In this document: positions 1 to 9,000 of the stretch, one piece after another
How positions within the stretch are numbered: the first letter of the stretch is position 1
How the letters are laid out: every line of letters begins with the position of its first letter
IMG/VR virus record: IMGVR_UViG_3300031851_000153
Coordinates: 1 to 26,189 of that record
Source of the DNA: a virus
Strand: one strand, 5' to 3'
Length of the DNA stretch: 26,189 nt
The notes under the pieces: generated by a model
Database searches by the model: none
Told to the model about the DNA's origin: nothing
What the model saw: only the letters and a program-made list of their open reading frames with translations
Program-made: the position numbers and the translations under genes

Positions 1-3000
1 CAACAATCTTTTGGTGCTGTTACTGGAGTAGCTTTAAAAACATACACCTTAGGTGTACAGGCAGCTACTGAAGGACAGTTAAGATTTTCTGAAGCAGCTC
101 AATCAGTTGCTATTGGTACAGCAGCAGGACTTTCTAGATCTCAGATAGAAGAGATTGGTAAAGCCGCAAAAAACACCTCGCTTGCTCTTGGTAGAGACTT
201 AACAGATTCATTTAATCGTCTTACAAGAGGTATAACAAAAGCGGAACCAGAATTACTAGACGAACTAGGTATCATACTTAGGTTAGACCCTGCTCTTAGA
301 GCATATGCAGACTCAGTAGGTAAGACAAAAGAACAATTAAATCAATTTGAAAAATCACAAGCTATCGCTAATGAAGTGCTAGATCAAGCTGAATCAAAGT
401 TTGGCAAGATTGCAGAAATTATGGATCCCTCTGCTTTTGCTTTACAGCAATTTGCAGTAGCGTTTGATGATTTACTCAATAAATTTAAAGTAGGAATCGG
501 TACAGTTTTACTACCATTACTAGGGTTTCTTTCTAATAATGTGTATGCACTTACAGCAGCACTAGGGCTTTTTGCACTTCCGATTGTTAAAACAATTTTA
601 CCTAATTTTGAAGCAATGGGACAAACTGCTAAAGAAAGTATGGAGACAGCTACTCAGTCTGTAAAGAAAGCACAAGGCGAATTTGACAGATTAAATTTTA
701 AAGATAATAAGAAAACAAGAGATTCATCTATGGATGGCATTAATATGATGCGAAATAAAAAGGGGCAAAAGAATATGTCCTCAATGTATAATCAGATGAA
801 TCAAAAACAAATTACCTCCCATAAAAAGATGTTAGCAGCTAAAAAGGGTGACTACTTAAATTATACTCGACAAGAAAGACAAATAATGTTTAAGCATTTA
901 AAACGACAGGAAAGATCTTTAGCAGTAAGTGAAGGTAAAAAGAGAGGGGAGTATGCAAAAACAACAAGCTTCTTTAAATTACAGCAAGCAAGAATGGTTT
1001 TAATACAGAAACAAGCAGGTACATTGATGGTAAGAGCTACTAAAGCAACTGCAGGATTAATGACAAAAGCTTTGAGTATGGTAGGTTGGCTTGGAATAAT
1101 AGTTATGATTGGTTCCATAGTTATGGGAATTATAGGGTACTTTAAAAAGGCCAACGAAGCCCAAGATAAGTTAAACGAAAAAATGGCAAACCAGTTAAAA
1201 ATGCAGAAAGAATTAAACATAGAACTAGAAAGAATGAATGAAGTCAGAGGCAAAGGGTTAGTAAAAGAAGGACTTGATACTTCTATTCAATTTGGTAATA
1301 TGATATCTTCTGCAGACATGGCGGGTTCTTTAGCTAAGTCTAAGAAATTTAGAGAACAACAACAAAAAATATTTAACGATACAGGAGACGGTATCGGAGG
1401 TTCATTTGGTGTATTAGATAATGAAGCACTTTCAATGAAAAAGAAAAACATGGCCTACTTAGAAAAACAGGATGAAAGATATAATAAAATGTTGGATAAC
1501 TCTAGCGGAAGAGCAAAAGATAGAATACTTAGACTTCAGGCCTTTAATGATCAGGCAATGAAGCAAAGACAGAAAGAAATAGACCAGTTATCAGAACTTG
1601 GATTTGCTAATAAAGATTTACAGCTAAATTACGAAGGAAATATTGAAACTCTAAAACAACTTGAACAAGGTGCAGTAGGGCCTCTAAAAGATACTTATAA
1701 AGAGATGAGACTTGAACTTGAAAAGAATGGTTCTTTAAGTGACGATCAAATTAAAAGACTAGGAGAAGAAGAAAGGGCGTATGTAAGTTTAACGGAAAGA
1801 GTAAAAAGATACGGAGAAGTTAGTAAAAGTTTCCAACAAGCTTTATCCGGCATGGGAGGTAAAGGACTGCCTATGCAAAATCAAAGAAAAGCTTTAAATG
1901 ACATGCTACTAACTCAGGAAGCTCTAATTAAGAAAACAAAGATGGGGTTAAATAATACTCTAGTAGGCCCTCGTACACAGCAGGGAATGGAAGATAGAGC
2001 CAAAACAGAACTTACTTTAACTGAGGATGAATTACATTTAACAGAACTACAAAAATTTCAAAAACAACTTAATGGAATTGTAACAGCTGAAAAAGCTATT
2101 CTAGCAACTCAACAAGAGAACGCAAGAACTTTCTTAGCCCATGCAAATGCAAGAACAATAGCAGACAAAAAAGCAAAGATAGCAGCTACAGGCATGTTAA
2201 AAGTAGATGAAAAACTAGCACGAGCAAAACAAGACCAAGCAAATGCAGAAGCTGCACTTAAAGCACTTGACTTAAAAGGTAATAGAACAAGAGATAGCTT
2301 TGAAACTCAAGAAGCGTTAGATGCTTATCTTGCAGCTGGAGGAGTACTTCAAGAGCAAGTACAAGATGCTGAATACTCAGTAACTCTTGCTAAAGATAAA
2401 GTAACAACAGTCACAAAAGAAGTAGACGTTCAAAAGGTACTTAATGCAGAGCAACAAAAGCAATTAGATATAGCAGCTTTAAACTTAAAACTGAAAAAAG
2501 ATACTCTTAATGTAAATTCTCAAGCATTAGCCTCACAGATAGGAAATGTTGGATTTAACAGCATGTATAGTGGAACAGGATTTGGAGCTCAAGCAAAGAA
2601 AGAACAAGACGTAGAACAGAAAAAATTCCAAATAGAAGAAAAAAGACTTGCTCTCGTAAATCAAAGAGCAGTACTAGAAAAACAAAAATATGATGCAAAT
2701 AGTGAAGAACAACTTACAGAATTAGCTTCAATTGCAAACAATGAAAAGAAATTAGAGTTACTCCAAGCACAAACAACAGCAGCAGAATTCGCGGCAAGTC
2801 ATTTAGGTCAATTACAGATGAGCTTTGCAAAAGGTATAGAAGATATGTTTGTAGCAATTGCACAAGGCTCTATGTCAGCGAAAGAAGCATTTAAAGATAT
2901 GGCATTAATGATGCTAAAACAAATGGCTCAAATAGCTGCACAGCAACTAGCATTGAAAGCTTTAGGATTTATGGGATTCCCAACCCCTATGGCTAATGGT

Positions 3001-3315
3001 GGAATAATACCTATGGCAACTGGTGGAATCATTCCTAAATATTCACAAGGTGGAATAGCAACAGAACCTACTTATTTAGTAGGAGAAGGAAGACACAATG
3101 AAGCTGTTGTACCTTTACCAAATGGAAGAAGCATACCTGTTGATATGAAAGGCGGAAGCGGAACAAACAATGTATCAATTAACGTAAATGTTGATGGAAG
3201 CTCCTCAAATGTTGCAGATGGAGAAAAAGGAAAACAACTAGGAAAAATGATGGAAGCAGCAGTAATGGAAGTAATACAAAGAGAAAAAAGACCTGGAGGA
3301 GTATTAGGTAGATAA
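1..3315 (+). CDS. Tail tape measure protein, 5' end outside window
   Basis: The frame is open from base 1, so 1104 residues are visible and the N-terminus is missing; the first in-window GTG (376) is not a credible start. In the tail tube this protein sets tail length and is ejected ahead of the DNA. The first ~140 visible residues contain a stretch typical of phage tape measures (LGRDLTDSFNRL, ITKAEPELLDELGIILRL). A hydrophobic stretch lies near residues 164-198 and a clear membrane-type segment near 359-381 (WLGIIVMIGSIVMGIIGYF). Long Lys/Glu/Gln-rich helical or coiled-coil sequence follows. The C-terminus has the tape-measure ending with repeated GGI motifs and YLVGEGRHNEAVVPLPNGR. It is longer than lambda H (853 residues), so the tail is probably longer than lambda's. 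The stop overlaps the next start (TAATG). Identity is secure; the exact family is not. Confidence 0.93.
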   Translation, partial: QQSFGAVTGVALKTYTLGVQAATEGQLRFSEAAQSVAIGTAAGLSRSQIEEIGKAAKNTSLALGRDLTDSFNRLTRGITKAEPELLDELGIILRLDPALRAYADSVGKTKEQLNQFEKSQAIANEVLDQAESKFGKIAEIMDPSAFALQQFAVAFDDLLNKFKVGIGTVLLPLLGFLSNNVYALTAALGLFALPIVKTILPNFEAMGQTAKESMETATQSVKKAQGEFDRLNFKDNKKTRDSSMDGINMMRNKKGQKNMSSMYNQMNQKQITSHKKMLAAKKGDYLNYTRQERQIMFKHLKRQERSLAVSEGKKRGEYAKTTSFFKLQQARMVLIQKQAGTLMVRATKATAGLMTKALSMVGWLGIIVMIGSIVMGIIGYFKKANEAQDKLNEKMANQLKMQKELNIELERMNEVRGKGLVKEGLDTSIQFGNMISSADMAGSLAKSKKFREQQQKIFNDTGDGIGGSFGVLDNEALSMKKKNMAYLEKQDERYNKMLDNSSGRAKDRILRLQAFNDQAMKQRQKEIDQLSELGFANKDLQLNYEGNIETLKQLEQGAVGPLKDTYKEMRLELEKNGSLSDDQIKRLGEEERAYVSLTERVKRYGEVSKSFQQALSGMGGKGLPMQNQRKALNDMLLTQEALIKKTKMGLNNTLVGPRTQQGMEDRAKTELTLTEDELHLTELQKFQKQLNGIVTAEKAILATQQENARTFLAHANARTIADKKAKIAATGMLKVDEKLARAKQDQANAEAALKALDLKGNRTRDSFETQEALDAYLAAGGVLQEQVQDAEYSVTLAKDKVTTVTKEVDVQKVLNAEQQKQLDIAALNLKLKKDTLNVNSQALASQIGNVGFNSMYSGTGFGAQAKKEQDVEQKKFQIEEKRLALVNQRAVLEKQKYDANSEEQLTELASIANNEKKLELLQAQTTAAEFAASHLGQLQMSFAKGIEDMFVAIAQGSMSAKEAFKDMALMMLKQMAQIAAQQLALKALGFMGFPTPMANGGIIPMATGGIIPKYSQGGIATEPTYLVGEGRHNEAVVPLPNGRSIPVDMKGGSGTNNVSINVNVDGSSSNVADGEKGKQLGKMMEAAVMEVIQREKRPGGVLGR

Positions 3316-3701
3316 TGGCAACAGCAATATTTCAAAATAACGGAAGTAATATAACAGGATTTTCTGCAGGAGTACCTGTAGACAAAGGCTTCCAAAGATC
3401 AAGCACACCTAAAGTACATACTATGACTTTTGGAGATGGGTATGAACAAAGAATAGCAGATGGTATTAATAACCTAGCTCAAGGAATGACAGTAAGTTTT
3501 ACTACAAGACCTAAAGCAGAAATTGATGACTTAGTAGCTTTCTTTGAAAGTTTAGGGGGAGTTACAAAATTTAGAATGACTATAGATGATACTAATGGCA
3601 ACGAAACAGTAAAAGTTGTATGTAAGTCCTGGAATCAAACATGGAGCTATGATAACTTCTATAGTTTATCTTGCTCATTTGAAAGGGTGTATGAAGCGTA
3701 A
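3315..3701 (+). CDS. M: Minor tail protein, lambda gpM family
   Basis: A 128-residue protein of the size and pattern of the lambda gpM/Phage_min_tail family, which sits at the tail tip and joins the tape measure/tip complex to the tube. The signature is FGDGYEQRIADGINN in the N-terminal third, followed by alternating beta strands (VSFTTRPKAEIDDLVAFFESLGG) and a C-terminal strand rich in aromatics ending in SFERVYEA. The ATG overlaps the tape measure stop by one base (TAATG), and its own stop overlaps the L start in the same way, so M is translationally coupled on both sides. A short AGG lies 6 bases before the start. Position between tape measure and L matches the lambda order and supports the call. 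Confidence 0.9.
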   Translation: MATAIFQNNGSNITGFSAGVPVDKGFQRSSTPKVHTMTFGDGYEQRIADGINNLAQGMTVSFTTRPKAEIDDLVAFFESLGGVTKFRMTIDDTNGNETVKVVCKSWNQTWSYDNFYSLSCSFERVYEA

Positions 3702-4909
3702 TGGGAGAAAGAATAACGATAAAAGAGTTACAAAAGCTAGAGCAAGCTTCTGGGATTGTAGACCTCTATGAGATTGAATTAAATAATAATGCTAAAGCTT
3801 ATATTACAAAGGCTCCTGATGGTGACCTTCAAAGTATAGAGCTTTACGATTATGATACACATACTCAGAAAAATACCTATATACCTATTCCATTAGAAAT
3901 AGAAGGAATCGATATAACAACAAAAGGAGTATCACCTAGACCAGTATTAACAATTGCAAATATTTTAACAGACTTTGAAAATGCAATCTCTCCCCTAACA
4001 TTTCAAGATCTAATAGGAAAGAAAATATACAGACGAAGAACTTTACAAAAATACTTAGTAGGAGAGGCGTCAGAAACAGCTTCAGGAGTTGCTCCAGTAG
4101 AGTTCCCAAGACAGATGTGGGTAGTAGATAGAGTAGAGCAAGAAGATTCATTAAGTATTGCTTTTGAACTGACAAGTCCATTTAATACTGAAGGCTTAGT
4201 TCTTCCATACCGTGTAGTAGGGCATAATGCTTGTCCTTGGCAGTATCAAGGAGCAAGTCCTGAAAAAACAGAAGGTAATAAGAGAGGTGGATGTTCTTGG
4301 CATACTGAAAGCAAATATATAATAAATGGCATAGCATATCAAGTATATGTAAATTCAGATGATGAATATGTAATTCCAAGTACAGTTACATTTACTACTT
4401 GGTCAGGCAGCGGAACTGTAAATGCCTATTATAAAACAACAACAACACTAGGTACTTCTAGTCAGGTTAGAAGATATAGTGCAGATGGAACAATAGATAC
4501 TTCTGCAGATGGCAGCACAGTAGTAAATTACTGGCAAGCTAACAGAGCTACTAGCGTAACTCCGCAAGATAATCATTCAGACTGGACAAGAATTAGAGTG
4601 TACGATAATTATAGTACAAGCACTACATATTATGCTTATACAGATGATAAATTAAATATGCTTGTAAGAGCAACATCAGGATCTGAGTTATTATGGCAAA
4701 CAAAGATAACTCAGTCTAATAATGCATTACAATTTGGAAATTACTGGAAGAGGGGAGACTTATGTGGTAAAAGACTTTCTTCTTGTCAGACTAGATTTGG
4801 TTTTGACCCAATAACTCCAAGTGCATCAACTAGTACAGGAAAAGCAAATAAAATTACAACTAGAACATTACCCTTTGGAGGCTTCCCAGGTGCAAGAAAA
4901 TTTAAGTAA
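3701..4909 (+). CDS. L: Tail tip protein, lambda gpL family (Fe-S type), with a large insertion
   Basis: 402 residues, against 232 in lambda L. The N-terminal half (about 1-175) has the family pattern, including SPRPVLTIANI and FPRQMWVVDRV. The protein has exactly four cysteines, at 178, 198, 355 and 362, in contexts expected for gpL (ACPWQYQG, GGCSWH, DLCGKRLSSCQTRFGF), and the family ending LPFGGFPG. Lambda gpL binds a [4Fe-4S] cluster through four such cysteines, so cluster binding here is a family inference supported by intact ligands. About 150 residues (roughly 205-350, Ser/Thr/Tyr-rich, beta-like) separate the two cysteine pairs and account for the extra length. The ATG overlaps the M stop by one base; the 3' end overlaps the start of the K-like gene. 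Confidence 0.9.
   Translation: MGERITIKELQKLEQASGIVDLYEIELNNNAKAYITKAPDGDLQSIELYDYDTHTQKNTYIPIPLEIEGIDITTKGVSPRPVLTIANILTDFENAISPLTFQDLIGKKIYRRRTLQKYLVGEASETASGVAPVEFPRQMWVVDRVEQEDSLSIAFELTSPFNTEGLVLPYRVVGHNACPWQYQGASPEKTEGNKRGGCSWHTESKYIINGIAYQVYVNSDDEYVIPSTVTFTTWSGSGTVNAYYKTTTTLGTSSQVRRYSADGTIDTSADGSTVVNYWQANRATSVTPQDNHSDWTRIRVYDNYSTSTTYYAYTDDKLNMLVRATSGSELLWQTKITQSNNALQFGNYWKRGDLCGKRLSSCQTRFGFDPITPSASTSTGKANKITTRTLPFGGFPGARKFK
4877..4881 (+). promoter_or_regulatory. Ribosome binding site GGAGG that fixes the start of the K-like gene
   Basis: GGAGG lies 8 bases before a GTG at 4890 that is in frame with the JAMM protein. The site is inside the 3' end of L, in the codons for its conserved FGGFPG ending. 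No comparable site precedes the alternative starts GTG 4821, TTG 4914 or ATG 4935, so GTG 4890 is preferred. Confidence 0.6.
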
Positions 4910-5222
4910 ACTATTGCCTGAGATATATAGTCATATGGCTATTGAAGCTCCGAGAGAAGGGTGTGGGTTAATTATTGATAAAGAAAATCCAAAATTTATT
5001 CCACTAGAAAACATAAGTGGAGAAAAAGACCACTTTACAATTGACCCAAAAGAATACGTTAAGTATTCAATTAAATCAAAAATATTATATGTAGTCCATA
5101 GTCACTATGATCAAGATTGTTATCCGAGTGAGCATGACAAAAACAACTGTAAGGCATTAGGTATTCCATACTTAATAGTATCTTACCCAGACAAAAAGGA
5201 ATTTATTTATGACCCACGTTAA
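4890..5222 (+). CDS. K: Tail assembly protein, K-like, JAMM/MPN metallopeptidase domain only
   Basis: With the GTG start at 4890 this is a 110-residue protein overlapping L by 20 bases. It carries a complete JAMM zinc-peptidase signature: Glu23 in PREGCG, then His70-x-His72, seven residues, Ser80-x-x-Asp83 (VHSHYDQDCYPSEHD). Lambda gpK fuses such a domain to a C-terminal NlpC/P60 peptidoglycan hydrolase domain. Here the protein ends about 20 residues after the JAMM motif and no NlpC/P60 domain follows. It sits between L and the ubiquitin-like I, the usual place for K, so a role in tip assembly or in processing a beta-grasp partner is likely by analogy. A longer reading from GTG 4821 (133 residues) is possible but lacks a good ribosome site. 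Domain identity is strong; the substrate is unknown. Confidence 0.85.
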   Translation: MQENLSKLLPEIYSHMAIEAPREGCGLIIDKENPKFIPLENISGEKDHFTIDPKEYVKYSIKSKILYVVHSHYDQDCYPSEHDKNNCKALGIPYLIVSYPDKKEFIYDPR

Positions 5223-6051
5223 ATTATTAGGAGAGTTAGGAGACAACTTTGGTACTGAATGGCAGTGTGCAGGTAACTCCGTGCGTGAGATTTTAAAACT
5301 TATTGACTGTCAAGTAGATGGGTTCAAAGAATATATAGCAGAGTGCCATGATAAAAATATTGCATTTACTATACAGAATGGAGAAGATTTTATAGATGCA
5401 GACATAAATGAACTCGGATTAAATAACTTAAAAGATACTGTAATTATATCCCCTGTACCAGCAGGGTCAGGAAAAGGTCTTGGAAAATTATTAACAGGAC
5501 TACTAATGTTAGCGGCAATGTTTTTTATGCCCGGAATGGGAGGAATGTTTTCAGCTAGTGGAGGGCTAACAGCAACTGGAGGTATATCTGCAGCCGGATA
5601 TGCAGGACTGGGGGCAGGTGGAACTCTTAGTATAGCAGGCGCAAGTGCTGGAACGGTTACAGGATTAAGTGGAGCACAAGCTATGGCTGCCGGATTATCT
5701 GTAAGTTTAACAGTACCGGGTGCAATGGTGATGATGTTAGGGGCAAATTTAGCAATAGCAGGTATAACAGAAATGTCAGCCCCAGATGCAGGAGATATGA
5801 CATCAGATCCTTCATTTCTTTTTAATGGAGCAGACAACAACGTAGAACAAGGACAACCTGTACCAGTATTATATGGTACAATGAAAATAGGAGGAACACC
5901 GATTAGTCAAGGGTTCCAGACAGGAAAATTAAGAGGGGCAAATCTAAACTACAGCTCAGGCACAATAACAGGGGGCTACTATGGAAGCTCTGACGGTACT
6001 AGTAGTGGTGGTGGTTGGAAGAGAGGCCTTACGATAGTACATCAAAATTAG
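5209..6051 (+). CDS. I: Tail assembly protein, lambda gpI family (ubiquitin-like N-terminus)
   Basis: 280 residues. Residues ~4-85 form the beta-grasp (ubiquitin-like) region of the gpI family: VKLLGELGDNFG, then an alpha segment (SVREILKLIDCQVDGFKEYI), ending in VIISPVPAG. Residues ~88-190 are Gly/Ala/Met-rich and hydrophobic, the linker usual in gpI proteins. The C-terminal part has the family motif GQPVPVLYGTMKIGGTPIS and a Gly/Ser-rich tail. In lambda, I is needed for tip assembly with J but is not found in the mature tail. The ATG has AGGA 8 bases upstream and overlaps the K-like gene by 14 bases; J starts 9 bases after its stop. Pairing with a JAMM protein follows the known phage-tail arrangement. 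Confidence 0.88.
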   Translation: MTHVKLLGELGDNFGTEWQCAGNSVREILKLIDCQVDGFKEYIAECHDKNIAFTIQNGEDFIDADINELGLNNLKDTVIISPVPAGSGKGLGKLLTGLLMLAAMFFMPGMGGMFSASGGLTATGGISAAGYAGLGAGGTLSIAGASAGTVTGLSGAQAMAAGLSVSLTVPGAMVMMLGANLAIAGITEMSAPDAGDMTSDPSFLFNGADNNVEQGQPVPVLYGTMKIGGTPISQGFQTGKLRGANLNYSSGTITGGYYGSSDGTSSGGGWKRGLTIVHQN

Positions 6052-6059
6052 GAAAAATA

Positions 6060-9000
6060 ATGGCAAAATATACAAGTAAACCTTTTGGAACAAAAACAAT
6101 TGCAGACAGACAGAGTCCTAATAAAACTCAAGTTGCTGCTGCTTACGATATTCTCTCAGAAGGAGAAATAGAAGGATTAGCGAATGGCTTTTCGTCTGTT
6201 TATATTAATGATGTTCCAGTTATTGATACACTTGCGAATGAAATTGTAAAGACTAGAAAACTTATATTAAGTACTACTGCAGGAGCAGCTACAGTATCAA
6301 ATGCTGCTTTTGGACAAGTAAACGCTCTTTCGAATAATAACGTATCTGGACTAACTTTAGGTACAAGACATATTTTAATTGAAAAAGCAGGAGGATATGG
6401 GTCAGGAATAGCAAGTGGAACAAAAGATTCAAATACTATAACTACCTCATCTTCGTTCTTTAGTGCTGAGATGATAAGTAACTTAAATTCAACTGGATTT
6501 ACAGGATATATAAGAGTTACTGGCGCAGGAATAGATGGGACTGATCTTATTACTATGGCAACTTTTATAAGTGCTACAGAAATACAAACATCAGAACTAA
6601 TCGCCACAACTGTTAGTAATGTAGATATATATGTAGATTTAAAAGCTAAAATTACAAACATTACAGGAAATGTTGCTACTTTAAGCGTATCTCCTGCAGT
6701 TAGTTTGTCAACTACTTCCGGTGCAATGACTGGTGCAAATATATCTGAAACACGACTTAAAAACTTATTTAACCTTGAAAACCTTCAATTTTCAATGACT
6801 ACTGGAACACAAACTCAAGGTGCTCTTTCAATGAACACAAGCTTTGGACAAGCAGCTGTAGTAACAAATCCTGCTATAGAGCTAGAACAAGGTGACTTAA
6901 GAGACATAATAGGAACTACAGGAAATTTAGTAAACGCATATAATAATGACTTAGATGATCCTTCAAGTCTTGAAGGTAGTTCTGCTGACACTCTTATGAC
7001 TTCGGCATTTTTAGAAGTATCAAATCCTTCAGAGGTGGATGAAATACATTTAACTTTTAACTTACCTTCCTGTCATGCGTTAAAATCGTCTTCGGGGGCT
7101 AAAGGTCCTTCTTACGTTGAGCTACAAATTTTCTTTGAATACTCTACAGATGGGGGAGCAAGTTATATTTCAGAACTTGCATTTGGTGCAAGTAATGACG
7201 ATATTATAAATAGAGCAGCAGGATTGCACATATTTTCTAGAAGTGGCTCCGATCTACCAAATAATGGTTATATAAGACCTTCTAAAGCCCAGTATGCAGC
7301 TTTTGTAGAAGAGTTTGTAATAAATACAGAACAGTTTCAACCTTTTGATGATTATAGAATTCGTGTAAGAAGAATTAATGATTTAAACTTTAAATCTGGT
7401 AGTTTTCAACATACTAATAACTGTATACTACAATCAGTAGAAAGCATTATAAAAGACAAATTAGCGTACCCACATACAGCATATGCTTTTACATCTTTCA
7501 ATGCAAAAGATTATGATGGTTCTGTGCCTTCAAGAGCTTTTGCTCTTAAAGGAATGAAAATTCAAGTACCTACAAACTACGCTACTCGAGATGAAACAGG
7601 CGGAGCTGCAGTATATAATAGAAACATATCTTCAGGAGCAATAGAAAGCTCTTACCAAAACTGGGACGGTAATTTTAGAGGAGATTTAGATACTTATACT
7701 TTTTCATCTGTAAACTACAATAAAGTATTTTGTGATAATCCTGTTTGGATTATGTATGATATACTTACAAACACTCGTTATGGTATGGGGCAGTTTGTTG
7801 AAAAAGAAAATATAGATAAGTATGAACTATTTAGACTAGCCAAATACTGTGATGAAGAGGTACCAGATGGAAACGGAGGGGTAGAACCTAGATTTACTTG
7901 TAATATATACTTTGCAGAATCAGGAGAAGCTACTACCGTATTAAAGCAACTTGCTTCTGTATTTCATGGAATGGGTCTTTGGGCAAATGGAGAGTTTACA
8001 GTAACAGCAGACCAACCAAAACAACCAGTAGCATTATTTTCAAAAGCTAATATTATCAACGGTCAATTTACTTATGAAGGAACAGGAGACAGAGTAAGAA
8101 CAAACCAAGTAAAAGTAACATGGAATGACCCAGAAGATAATTATAGACAGTCTACAGAGTATGTAGAAGACTATGAAAATATTGCAGAGATAGGCAAAAT
8201 AATAAGATCAGAGCAGTTAGCTTTTGCGTGTACGTCAAGAGGACAGGCACACAGAATGGGCAAATGGAAATTACTCTCAGAAAAGAATGAAAGAGAAACA
8301 GTAACTTTTGAAACAGGACAAAATGCAATAGGTTTACTTCCAGGTCAAGTTATAGGTATCCAAGATGCAGACAGAGACAGAATTTCATACGCAGGTAGGG
8401 TTTCAAATACAGGAACAAGGTCAACAACAGTTATTCCTTTAGATAGAACAATTAGTTTACCTACATATGATGCGGCTTTTCCACCTGAATTAGTTTTAAT
8501 GTACCCAAAAGGAGGTGCGTATCTTATAGATGACTTTGCAACTATTGGAGGAGTAGACTATGTAAAAGGAGATTTAATAGGGAGTATAACTACTTCAGCT
8601 GCTGCAGCTAATGAAGATGCAAATATAGAATGGTCAGAAGACTTCCGAACAGAAACAAAAATAATTACTACTAGTGCAGGAAATGTTTCATCTTTGACAG
8701 TATCTAGTGCTTTTTCAGAGACTCCAGAAACTGAGGCTATTTGGGCATTAAAGTTATATAATGCAGATGGAAGTCTTAAAGTTGGTACAATAAAAGAATA
8801 CAGAATTATCGCTATAAAAGAAGATGAGGGTAAGTTTAGTATAGCAGGCTCAGAGTATCATAGAGAAAAGTTTGCTGAAATAGAAAGAGGATATGGATTA
8901 GAAGTTAGACCCACAAAAGAGTCTGCGGATCCTGATGATGTAGTACCCGCTCCTACTAATGTAGTTATTGCAGTTGAGCCAATGGATTCAAGTAATACTA

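Noticed and set aside
376-378. GTG as the start of the tape measure protein
   Set aside because: The frame is open to base 1 and the upstream residues match conserved tape-measure sequence, so the true start lies left of the window.
5310-5840. 176-codon minus-strand open frame opposite the I-like gene
   Set aside because: It is a shadow of the Gly/Ala-rich linker of I; the Pro/Ala-rich product has no recognisable domain.
6015-6017. TTG as the start of J
   Set aside because: ATG 6060 has AGGA at proper spacing and opens directly into family-like sequence; the 15 extra residues lie over the end of the I-like gene.
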